Positions 57,581 through 64,000 of a stretch of 64,000 nucleotides of DNA are shown here, piece by piece. Location of the stretch: the NCBI RefSeq assembly GCF_000744785.1, contig NZ_JQMO01000003.1, positions 992,001 through 1,056,000 on the forward strand, read 5' to 3'. The notes below the pieces were generated by a model. That model was not told the origin of the DNA, did no database searches, and saw nothing but the letters and a program-made list of their open reading frames with translations. Within the stretch, counting starts at the first letter, position 1; each line of letters begins with the position of its first letter. The position numbers were made by a program, and so were the translations under genes. This stretch comes from Kitasatospora azatica KCTC 9699 (GTDB taxonomy: Bacteria; Actinomycetota; Actinomycetes; Streptomycetales; Streptomycetaceae).

Positions 57581-58858
57581 TCAGGCCTGCTTGCGGACCG
57601 GCTGCTGGAACGACGGCTTCTGGGGCCGCCCCGCACGCGCCAGGGCGGCCAGCCCGGCGGCCTCCAGCACCGTCTGCGGGCAGCGCCCGTGCGGTCGCCC
57701 GCTCAGCGCGTCGCGCAGGTGACGCTCCAGCGGGTGACGCCGGCTCAGTCCCTGGCTGCCGGTGAGCTCCACCGCGGCCTGCACCGAGTCCACCACCGCC
57801 CGGGTGGCCAGCAGGTACGCCGGTCCGGTCCGGCCCACCGCACCCTGGTCCCCCGCGTCGATCCGCGCGGCCAGGCCCACCAGCAGCTCCTCGGCGCCGA
57901 TCAGCGCGGTCTCCAGCTCGCCGAGCGCGGCCTGGTAGCGCGGCAGCGTCCCCAGCGGTTCGACCACGGCTCCGGCCACGGGCGCGGCCACAGGTCCGGC
58001 CACGGCTCCGACCGGGTTCCCCGGCGTGCGCCGGCTCAGGAAGCCCACCAGCCAGTCCCGCGCGGCCCGGCCCACGCCGAGCTGGACCGCCGCGAGCGAC
58101 AGGTCCCGCCAGGCCGTGCCGAGTGCGGCCGCCGGCCCCGGCTCGGCGTCCTGCGGGCGCAGGGCGAGCGCCAGTTCGGCCGGCACCGGCACCTCGGTGA
58201 AGCTCAGGTCGTGGCCGGCGGCGGCCCGCAGGCCCAGCTGTTCCCAGACCGGGTCGACCTCCAGCCCGGGGCTCTCGCCCCGGACCAGGAAGGCGCCGAC
58301 CCGTGGTTCCGGCTCGTCCGTGACGGCCTGCACCACCGCCCAGGCGAGCGCCTCGGCACCGGCGCAGCCGCTCGCGCGGCCGGTCAGCAGCCAGTCACCG
58401 CCGTCCCGCCGGGCGAGCACCGGGAGGCCGTCCGCCGCCGGGAGGCTCCGCGCCGGGTCCGCGCCCACCGTGTTGACCAGCGCCGGGCCGCGCCGGGACT
58501 CGGTCAGCAGGCGACGGTAGACGCCGGCCGGCCAGAGCGCGGTGCGGTCCTGCTCGGCGTGCAGCAGCAGGGTGAAGGCGGTCAGCAGCGCCACCGAGGC
58601 GTCGCCGCGGCCGAGTTCGGCGAGCACCTGGACGGTGTCGGCGAGCGTGGCGGCGGGGCCGCCGTAGCGCTGACCGACCGTCAGGGTGAGCAGTCCGGCC
58701 TCGTGCACCGCCTCGACGCCCTGGTACGGGAAGGTGGCGTCGCGGTCGTGCTCCTCGGCCCGGGCGGCCAGCAGGTCGACCACCCGGGGCAGCTTGGCCA
58801 GCGCCTCGGCGAGGGCCGACGGGCCGGTGGATGACGGGCTGGCGGTGCGGGTGCTCAT
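57581..58858 (-). CDS. Acyl-CoA dehydrogenase-like flavoprotein (possible sulfur-compound monooxygenase)
   Basis: This 425-residue protein has the acyl-CoA dehydrogenase fold: HEAGLLTLTVGQRYGG, QVLAELGRGDASVALLTAF, VWEQLGLRAAAGHDLSF and ELTGSQGLSRRHPLERHLRD. The absent canonical catalytic Glu region and the His/Arg C-terminus recall DszC/SfnB-type FMN monooxygenases, which work on organosulfur compounds. ATG at 58858 follows GGAGG. A short leader ORF rich in the features of actinobacterial sulfur leader peptides lies 120 bases upstream, supporting a sulfur role (inference). Confidence 0.8.
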   Translation of the reverse strand: MSTRTASPSSTGPSALAEALAKLPRVVDLLAARAEEHDRDATFPYQGVEAVHEAGLLTLTVGQRYGGPAATLADTVQVLAELGRGDASVALLTAFTLLLHAEQDRTALWPAGVYRRLLTESRRGPALVNTVGADPARSLPAADGLPVLARRDGGDWLLTGRASGCAGAEALAWAVVQAVTDEPEPRVGAFLVRGESPGLEVDPVWEQLGLRAAAGHDLSFTEVPVPAELALALRPQDAEPGPAAALGTAWRDLSLAAVQLGVGRAARDWLVGFLSRRTPGNPVGAVAGPVAAPVAGAVVEPLGTLPRYQAALGELETALIGAEELLVGLAARIDAGDQGAVGRTGPAYLLATRAVVDSVQAAVELTGSQGLSRRHPLERHLRDALSGRPHGRCPQTVLEAAGLAALARAGRPQKPSFQQPVRKQA

Positions 58859-58979
58859 GGCGCTGCCTCCGGGGGCCGGCGTGCGGGCGTGCGAGTACGT
58901 GGCGAGGAGCGAGACGCGACGGCACCGCCCGGCGGGAGGACCCGTCGGGGACGAACTGGAAGCAGCCTGCCGCGCCGGG

Positions 58980-59057
58980 CTACGGACAGAGCGCGCTGGC
59001 GGTCCGCCGCAGGTCCAGGTAGCTGCGGGAGGTCAGCAGCGGGCGGCAGGACGACAT
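58980..59057 (-). CDS. Putative 25-residue leader peptide upstream of the acyl-CoA dehydrogenase-like gene
   Basis: The short frame ATG 59057 to TAG 58980 encodes a 25-residue peptide starting MSSCRPLLTSRSYLDL and ending ASALCP. The pattern LLTSR-x-(Y/H)-(V/L)-DL...SALC, with Cys just before the stop, matches the leader peptides annotated in actinobacteria before sulfur-assimilation genes. These are thought to sense cysteinyl-tRNA by ribosome stalling. It is too short for usual gene callers. It ends 121 bases before the start of the downstream gene. Confidence 0.7.
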   Translation of the reverse strand: MSSCRPLLTSRSYLDLRRTASALCP

Positions 59058-59126
59058 GCTGGTGACTGTACGAAGTAATGATCGACAGCGTCAAGCACCA
59101 CGAGCGGGCGCTCGGCCCGGCCGGGA

Positions 59127-59621
59127 TCAGCCCTGCTGGAACATGTCCCCGGGCAGCGGCTTGAGCAGCTGGTACAGGTCGTCCGCGATCGGCCGGTCCC
59201 AGGAGGCGATGGTCACCTGGACCTGGTCGCTGCGGTCGAACTGGGCGCAGAACACCCGCTCCTCGGAGACCTTGACCTTCTTCACGATCAGCAGGTCGTC
59301 CCGCAGCATCACCGGGAAGTCCTCGGCGGAGACGAACTCCACCGGCTCCTCCACCTCGAGCGCCGCGAGCAGCTGTCTGACCTCGAACGGCACACCGTCC
59401 GGGGTGTCCCGGGCCGGCGAACCCTCGGGCAGGTTCCCGATGAACATCGCCGGGCCGCGGCCGCCGAACAGGTCGTACCGCAGGAAGATCCCCTGACAGG
59501 AGCCGTCGGGGCCGGTCATCACCGCGGCGCCGAAGAGGCCGGGCCAGTCGCCCGGGTCCATCGCGAGTACGTCGAAGTCCGGGCCCGCGGGGGTGCCGGA
59601 ACGTCGGCGGAGAAAAGACAT
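59127..59621 (-). CDS. Conserved hypothetical protein, 164 residues
   Basis: The soluble acidic protein begins SFLRRRSGTPAGPDFDVLAMDPGDW (taken in parts) and contains AAVMTGPDGSCQGIFLRYDL, FGGRGPAMFIGNLPEGSP and VSEERVFCAQFDRSDQVQVT. I recognise no functional family. ATG at 59621 is the most upstream reasonable start; its ribosome site is weak. Third positions are strongly GC-rich. It lies 69 bases from the leader peptide region, on the same strand. Confidence 0.75.
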   Translation of the reverse strand: MSFLRRRSGTPAGPDFDVLAMDPGDWPGLFGAAVMTGPDGSCQGIFLRYDLFGGRGPAMFIGNLPEGSPARDTPDGVPFEVRQLLAALEVEEPVEFVSAEDFPVMLRDDLLIVKKVKVSEERVFCAQFDRSDQVQVTIASWDRPIADDLYQLLKPLPGDMFQQG

Positions 59622-60213
59622 GTCGCCATCGTACGTGGCCCGTCCGCGCGGACCCGCACTGGGCGGTGGTGTTCGAGTCCCGTTCACAATTGCGCGAGCT
59701 CCACGCTCCGAGACGAATGTTGACGCTGAGCAACCGTCCGGGCTACGGTCGCGATGTACGGCAGCTGCTGTGGACGTGCTCCACGTGGGGGTGGCCTGCT
59801 GTGGCGCATTCCTGTGCGCCCACTCTCCCTGTGGCACATCGTCGTGCGGCGGCTGCAAGCTCCAGCACTGGTTCCGGCTCCGTTTCCAGCTCCAGCACAC
59901 CCCTTCACCCCAAAGCCTGGTTCGCGGGTTCCCCGACAACTGTCGCGCCCACGGACCGCGCCCGGGACACCGACGCGTGGGGGCGTTCGGATCCCGGGCA
60001 CCGGCGGCCTGGGCCCTAGGCCCCGCCGCCAGCCTCCCGGCGACCGCCGGTCCGCACGGGCCGGTTCGGGGAAACCTCGGGAGGGAGCCCGGTGTCGCGA
60101 ACCGGGCCGCGCAGCAGGCGCCGTGCACGACCGCGTGGGGGCGGTCGGCACGGCGCCTGCCTGTCTTTCCCGGCGTCCCCGACCAGGGTGCCGACCTCGC
60201 CGGGCTCCTGACG
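59622..60213. other. Long intergenic region between two minus-strand genes
   Basis: No gene with normal codon bias is seen. A 51-codon minus-strand frame (59684-59839) has non-biased third positions and may be conserved noncoding or a small unusual peptide. Stem-loops occur at 60087-60107 and 60115-60159. Confidence 0.45.
60115..60159 (-). terminator. Hairpin terminator after the DUF397 gene
   Basis: CAGGCGCCGTGC (60115-60126) pairs with 60148-60159, and CGACCGC with GCGGTCG inside. It lies 55 bases downstream of the DUF397 stop codon on the minus strand. Confidence 0.75.
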
Positions 60214-60492
60214 TCAGGTCAGGTCGAACTCGCCGTCCTGGGCGCCGAGCACGAAGGCCCGCCACTCCTCCGGGGTGAAGACCAGCACCGGCCCGTCCGG
60301 GAACCGCCCGTCGCGCATCGCGATGTACCCGTCCACGAAGGCGATCTGCACGTCGCCCGGGGAGCCGTCCTCCTGCTTGGCGGAGAGCCACTCGGCCCCC
60401 GTGGTGTCCAGCTTGGGCTTGCGGGCCGGCGGGACCGTCGCGGCCTCCGCGCTCTGGTCGGCGGTGTCCCCGGGGCTGATCTCGGTTGCCAC
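60214..60492 (-). CDS. DUF397 domain protein
   Basis: The 92-residue protein ends with the DUF397 fold: LSAKQEDGSPGDVQIAFVDGYIAM, DGRFPDGPVLVFTPEEWRAF. DUF397 proteins in Streptomyces usually partner an XRE regulator or RsbW-like ATP-binding protein encoded next door. Neither is present beside this one, so it is an orphan. GTG at 60492 follows GGGAGGAGCACCAGCA. Divergent to the DhaM gene. Confidence 0.82.
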   Translation of the reverse strand: MATEISPGDTADQSAEAATVPPARKPKLDTTGAEWLSAKQEDGSPGDVQIAFVDGYIAMRDGRFPDGPVLVFTPEEWRAFVLGAQDGEFDLT

Positions 60493-60673
60493 TGCTGGTG
60501 CTCCTCCCGAACGTCCTTCAAGGGGGTCAGCGTATCGGTCGGGATCGTGACGGGAGTGCGCTTTTGGGTCGATACCCGGCGCGGGCGCGGGACGCGGCGG
60601 GCCGGGTTTGCGAGAGTGGGCCGGTACGAGAGTGGGCCGGGAACCTGGGCGACGGCAGAGCTGGGAGCAGTCG

Positions 60674-61189
60674 ATGGCACAGATCACCCCGCGAGGCGGG
60701 ATGGGCGCGGACGTCATCCCGATCGGGGAGGCGCCCTCCGCGGCCCGGGTGCCGAGCCAGGCGCCGGTCCGCACCGCCGCCCTGGGCCGGGTCGGGGTGG
60801 TGCTGGTCTCGCACAGCCGGGACCTGGCGCAGGACGTGGCCGACCTGGCCCAGGCGATGGCGCAGACCGAGGACCCGTCGGCGGTGGCGGCCACCGGCGG
60901 GAACCCCGGCGACGGCCTGGGCAGCAGCGCGCTGCTGATCGCGGCGGCGGCCCGCCGGGTGGACCAGGGGCACGGCGTGGCGGTGCTGGCCGACCTGCCG
61001 GCCGCCGTCCAGACGGTGCTCTCGGTACTGGCGGCGGCCGACGAGCACGGGTTGCCGTTTCCGGTGCGGTTCGCCGACGCACCGTTCGTGGAGGGCGCGG
61101 TGGCGGCAGTGCTGACGGCCTCGGCCGGCGGGGACCTGGCGGCCGTGGTGGACGCGGCCGAGGAGACCTACCGCCAGCGGAAGGTGTGA
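60674..61189 (+). CDS. dhaM: PTS-type DhaM phosphocarrier (EIIA-Man fold)
   Basis: This 171-residue protein has an N-terminal extension of about 35 residues and an EIIA-Man/DhaM domain: VGVVLVSHSRDLAQDVADL carries the phospho-accepting His. GLGSSALLIAAAARRVDQGHGVAVLADL follows the DhaM pattern. DhaM passes phosphate from HPr to DhaL-bound ADP for dihydroxyacetone kinase. No dhaK or dhaL is in the window, so its partner must lie elsewhere or the protein has another role. ATG at 60674 has GGGAG upstream. Confidence 0.8.
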   Translation: MAQITPRGGMGADVIPIGEAPSAARVPSQAPVRTAALGRVGVVLVSHSRDLAQDVADLAQAMAQTEDPSAVAATGGNPGDGLGSSALLIAAAARRVDQGHGVAVLADLPAAVQTVLSVLAAADEHGLPFPVRFADAPFVEGAVAAVLTASAGGDLAAVVDAAEETYRQRKV

Positions 61190-61334
61190 ACCGGCCGCCG
61201 GGCACGGGCCGGGCTCGCGCGGCGGCGCGCGAAAATGTCCGACCCATCGCGTACAACCATCCACGCGGCGCAGGAGTCTGCACTGCGTCGAGGGATCTCA
61301 CGCCGGGTCAGCCCGGCCTCGCCTGGGGAGCACC

Positions 61335-62378
61335 GTGCCGCGATCGGACGCCACTACACCTGACCTGACGACCGCCGTTGACCTGGCCGCGCAGCTTGCC
61401 ACCGCAACCGCCACCGCTGCGACCGCTCCCGGGCCGGCGCCCGCCCACGCCTCGTCGCAGTCCGCCGCGCTCGCCCCGGACCGGCTGGCGCACTGGCTCA
61501 GCCACTCCCCCGCCCAGCCGCTCTTCCGGGCCCACGCGGCCCGCCGCCTGGCCGTCCTCGCCTACCGCCGGGTGACCGACCAGCGGGCCTTCGGCGCCCA
61601 GTTGGACCGCCTCTGCCAGGTCGCCGTGCCGATCTCGCTGCCCGCCCTGGAACAGGCCGTCTCCGAGGGCCGGCCGCTGCCCCAGCGCAGCGTGCTGATC
61701 ACCTTCGACGACGCCGACCGGGACGTCCTGGAGCACGCGCTGCCCGCGCTGACCGCCCGTGGGCTGCCCGCCGTGGCCTTCGTGGTGACCGAACTGGTCG
61801 GCACCGACCGGCCGTCCTGGCGGGACGAGGCGGCCTTCCTGCTCGGCCACGGCGGCCAGGCCCGGGCGCTGCGCGCGGACGGACTGCGCGGGCGGCTCGA
61901 ACAGCTCGCCACCCTCCCCGACCCGGACCGGCGGCGCAGCCTGCACGAACTGCGGGTGAGCAGCCCCGTCATGGCCCCCAGGCGCGAGCGGCTGACCGCG
62001 CTCGACCTGCGCCGTCTGGTGGCCGGGCGGGTGGCGGTCGGCAGCCAGAGCCTGGGCGAGCCCGAGCTGCGGCGCTGTGACGACGCCACGGTGCGGGCGG
62101 AGATCCACACCGCGCACCAGCAGCTGACCGGCTGGCTGGGGGCCGCGCCCACGGCCTTCGCCTACCCCGGCGGCGAGCACGACCCGCGTGCGGCCGCGCT
62201 GCTGGCCGACCTGGGCTACCGCGCCGCATTCCTGACCGACCACCGGCTCAGCCCGCGGTTGCCCCGGGAGGCGCTGCACATCAGCCGTCTGGAGGTTGAC
62301 GCCACCGCCGACCAGCCGCACTTCGAGGCGATCCTCTCCGGCCTGCACCCGGCGCTGACCCGCTGGCGCGGGCAGTGA
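61335..62378 (+). CDS. Polysaccharide-deacetylase-fold protein with altered metal site
   Basis: The 347-residue protein has a flexible Ala/Thr/Pro-rich N-terminus and a NodB-type fold: SVLITFDDADRDVLEHALP, AVAFVVTELVG and FAYPGGEHDPRAA. The second metal motif is normally SHTxxHxxL. Here it reads GSQSLGEPEL, losing both His ligands. It may therefore be non-catalytic or use other ligands. No signal peptide is evident, unlike cell-wall deacetylases. GTG at 61335 follows GGGGAGC. Tandem 17-bp repeats follow the stop. Confidence 0.8.
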   Translation: MPRSDATTPDLTTAVDLAAQLATATATAATAPGPAPAHASSQSAALAPDRLAHWLSHSPAQPLFRAHAARRLAVLAYRRVTDQRAFGAQLDRLCQVAVPISLPALEQAVSEGRPLPQRSVLITFDDADRDVLEHALPALTARGLPAVAFVVTELVGTDRPSWRDEAAFLLGHGGQARALRADGLRGRLEQLATLPDPDRRRSLHELRVSSPVMAPRRERLTALDLRRLVAGRVAVGSQSLGEPELRRCDDATVRAEIHTAHQQLTGWLGAAPTAFAYPGGEHDPRAAALLADLGYRAAFLTDHRLSPRLPREALHISRLEVDATADQPHFEAILSGLHPALTRWRGQ

Positions 62379-62463
62379 AGCCCCGCAGTGCGGTGAGCCC
62401 CGTCGTGCGGTGAGCCCCGCAGTGCAGTGAGCCCCGCAGTGCAGTGAGCCCCGCAGTGCCGTA
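62379..62463. repeat. Five 17-bp tandem repeats
   Basis: Units AGCCCCGCAGTGCAGTG run from 62379 to 62463. Units 3 and 4 are identical; 1 differs by one base, 2 by three and 5 by two. They start directly after the stop codon of the deacetylase-like gene and end 9 bases before the end of murI. Confidence 0.85.
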
Positions 62464-62471
62464 GTACGGCG

Positions 62472-63275
62472 TCAGACGGTGGCCGTCACCGTCTCGGTGG
62501 CCCCGGCTGCCGCCAGCAGCGCGCGTCCCTCGGGGTAGCCTGCGGCGGCGGCCGGGAGCGGGCCGGGCCGGCCGGTGAGCAGGACGGTGAGGGTGCCGGT
62601 GCCGGCGCGGGCGAGGCTTTCGGTGGGCACCCGGCGCAGTGCCTGGGCGGCGACCGCGCCGGCCGAGCCGTGCAGGGTCAGCGCCGGATCGGCGGTGGCC
62701 GCGACGGCGGCCCGGATCCGGTCGGCGACCAGCTCGTAGTGCGTGCAGCCCAGCACGATCTCCGTGGTGCCGGCGGGGGTGAGCGCGGCGGCGGCGGCGA
62801 TGGTCCGCGCCATGGCGGCCTCGTCGGCCTGCTCGACCGCGTCGGCGAGTCCGGGGCAGGGCACCTCGGTGATCTCCGCCTCGCCGCCGAACTCCGCGAT
62901 CAGGCCTCGCTGGTAGGCGCTGCCGGTGGTGGCCGGGGTGGCCCAGATCGCCACCCGTCCGCCGGCCCGGGCGGCCGGCTTGATCGCGGGCACCGTGCCG
63001 ATCACCGGAATACCGGGCTCCAGTTCTGCCCGCAGAGCGTCCAGCGCGTGCACGGTCGCGGTGTTGCAGGCCACCACCAGCACGTCGGGCCGGTGCGCGG
63101 CCGCGGCGCGGGCGCACGCCAGCGCGTGCTCGGTGAGATCCGCCGGCGTGCGCGGACCCCAGGGCATGCCCTCGGGGTCGCAGGAGATCACCAGATCCGC
63201 GTCGGGCCGCAGGTTCCGCAGCGCGGTGGCCGCCGGCAGCAGGCCGATTCCGGAGTCAACCAGTGCGATCTTCAT
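62472..63275 (-). CDS. Glutamate racemase family protein (MurI-like)
   Basis: The 267-residue protein starts KIALVDSGIGLLPAATALR. It has both catalytic cysteines of the family: VVACNTATVHAL and EIVLGCTHYELVA, as well as GTVPAIKPAA. Glutamate racemases make D-glutamate for peptidoglycan. The N-terminal DSGIGLL (instead of DSGVGGL) and PWGPRTPADL indicate a divergent member, so a different amino acid is possible. Only a weak ribosome site precedes ATG 63275. It is divergent to the HpnB gene. Confidence 0.85.
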   Translation of the reverse strand: MKIALVDSGIGLLPAATALRNLRPDADLVISCDPEGMPWGPRTPADLTEHALACARAAAAHRPDVLVVACNTATVHALDALRAELEPGIPVIGTVPAIKPAARAGGRVAIWATPATTGSAYQRGLIAEFGGEAEITEVPCPGLADAVEQADEAAMARTIAAAAALTPAGTTEIVLGCTHYELVADRIRAAVAATADPALTLHGSAGAVAAQALRRVPTESLARAGTGTLTVLLTGRPGPLPAAAAGYPEGRALLAAAGATETVTATV

Positions 63276-63343
63276 AGTGAACGACCCTAGCCGATCGCGC
63301 CGTGCCGCCCACCTGAACGGGGCCGGTGCGGCAGACTGCCCGA

Positions 63344-64000
63344 GTGACATTGCTGCTGTGGGTGACCGGACTGTCGCTGCTCTGCTGGCTCTGGCTGGCC
63401 GTCGGGCAAGGGTTCTTCTGGCGCACCGATCTGCGCCTGCCGCCGAACCGGCCGGAGCCCGGGCACTGGCCCGAGGTCGCGGTGGTGGTGCCGGCTCGGG
63501 ACGAGGCCGAGGTGCTCCCGCTGAGCCTGCCCGGGCTGCTCGCGCAGAAGTACCCGGGACGGGCCCGGGTGATCCTGGTGGACGACCACAGCTCGGACGG
63601 CACCGCCGAGGTCGCTCGCCGGCTCGCCGCCGGGGGCGGCCTGCCGCTCACCGTCAGCACCCCGCCCCCGCTGCCCGCCGGGTGGACCGGCAAGCTCTGG
63701 GCGGTGCGGCACGGGGTCGAACTCGCCGGCCAGGCCGAGCTGCTCTTCCTCACCGACGCCGACATCGCGCACGGCCCGGACACGCTGGCCGCGCTGGTGG
63801 CCGGCGCCGAGGCCGGCCGCCTCGACCTGGTCTCGCAGATGGCCCGGCTGCGCACCGACACCGCCTGGGAGCGGCTGATCGTGCCGGCCTTCGTCTACTT
63901 CTTCGCCCAGCTCTACCCGTTCCGCTGGAGCAACCGGCCGGGCGGCCGGACGGCGGCGGCCGCCGGCGGCTGCTCGCTGGTGCGCCGCACCGCGCTGGAG
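63344..64000 (+). CDS. hpnB: Hopene-associated glycosyltransferase HpnB-like (5' part, cut by window)
   Basis: The first 219 residues are visible. An N-terminal membrane helix (LLLWVTGLSLLCWLWLA) is followed by a GT2 domain: VAVVVPARDEAEVLP, VILVDDHSSDGTAEV, LFLTDADIAHGPDTLAAL (metal DxD region). The HpnB-typical ERLIVPAFVYFFAQLYPFRW and AAAGGCSLVRRTALE end the visible part. HpnB is found in hopanoid gene clusters. GTG at 63344 begins the frame, and the end lies outside the window. Confidence 0.82.
   Translation, partial: MTLLLWVTGLSLLCWLWLAVGQGFFWRTDLRLPPNRPEPGHWPEVAVVVPARDEAEVLPLSLPGLLAQKYPGRARVILVDDHSSDGTAEVARRLAAGGGLPLTVSTPPPLPAGWTGKLWAVRHGVELAGQAELLFLTDADIAHGPDTLAALVAGAEAGRLDLVSQMARLRTDTAWERLIVPAFVYFFAQLYPFRWSNRPGGRTAAAAGGCSLVRRTALE

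Noticed and set aside
62379..62463. CRISPR array
   Set aside because: Units are 17 bp with no spacers and there are no cas genes.

Overview
This window is high-GC actinobacterial DNA. It carries a complete 16S-23S-5S rRNA operon on the minus strand. The gene set (crr-ptsI, gylR-glpFKD, a subtilisin-inhibitor-like protein, DUF397 and NsdA-like regulators, an HpnB glycosyltransferase) fits Streptomyces or its sister genus Kitasatospora. From memory, the variable part of the 16S (around 7330-7400) looks more like Kitasatospora. That genus call is an inference and needs an alignment.

Layout. 1-3.1 kb (minus): a sugar-nucleotide pyrophosphorylase fused to a degenerate phosphomannomutase, cut by the window edge, and a CDP-alcohol phosphatidyltransferase. 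3.2-8.35 kb (minus): the rRNA operon, ended by a long hairpin. 9-11.3 kb: crr and ptsI of the PTS, with a DasR-like site upstream. 11.4-16 kb: acetoacetyl-CoA synthetase, a TIGR03085-like protein, a Nudix hydrolase and homocysteine S-methyltransferase. 15.9-21.05 kb: the glycerol regulon gylR, glpF, glpK, glpD, with one palindrome shared by the two promoter regions. 21.1-26.4 kb: a PEBP-family protein, then a two-gene biosynthetic unit (adenylation-carrier-thioester reductase protein plus a P450). 26.5-29.1 kb: an F420-type oxidoreductase, gluconate kinase and a GntR regulator, with a 169-bp hairpin element between the last two. 29.1-31.2 kb: an Old Yellow Enzyme with a divergent ArsR regulator, then an SSI-like protease inhibitor. 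31.6-36.8 kb: a Pls-type (epsilon-poly-lysine synthetase-like) single-module NRPS, overlapped by an M1 peptidase that resembles the polymer-degrading enzyme Pld. 36.9-39.6 kb: a small secreted protein, an ABM-globin fusion, a TMEM175-like channel and an MBL-fold hydrolase. 39.6-46.6 kb (minus): a three-gene operon with a 1525-aa SMC-like ATPase and two partners, laid out like MksBEF/Wadjet but with no nuclease subunit. 46.8-52.1 kb: a membrane protein, 5-oxoprolinase subunits PxpABC, a MerR-PP2C fusion and an MFS exporter. 52.1-57.5 kb: HEAT-repeat, PAS-like, small, NsdA-like and phosphotransferase genes. 57.6-64 kb: an acyl-CoA-dehydrogenase-like flavoprotein behind a 25-codon leader peptide, a hypothetical protein, a DUF397 protein, a lone DhaM, a polysaccharide-deacetylase-like protein, a glutamate racemase-family protein and the start of an HpnB-like glycosyltransferase.

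How it works together. The first third is mostly core carbon metabolism and translation. The middle third is accessory: two small biosynthetic units, one with a possible self-controlled polymer degrader, and a possible chromosome-maintenance or anti-plasmid SMC system. The strongest candidates for undescribed biology are the SMC operon lacking a JetD-type subunit, the adenylation-reductase/P450 pair, and the hairpin element at 27813-27981, whose arm differences are all compatible with pairing in only one transcript direction. No tRNA gene, CRISPR array or intact insertion sequence was seen.
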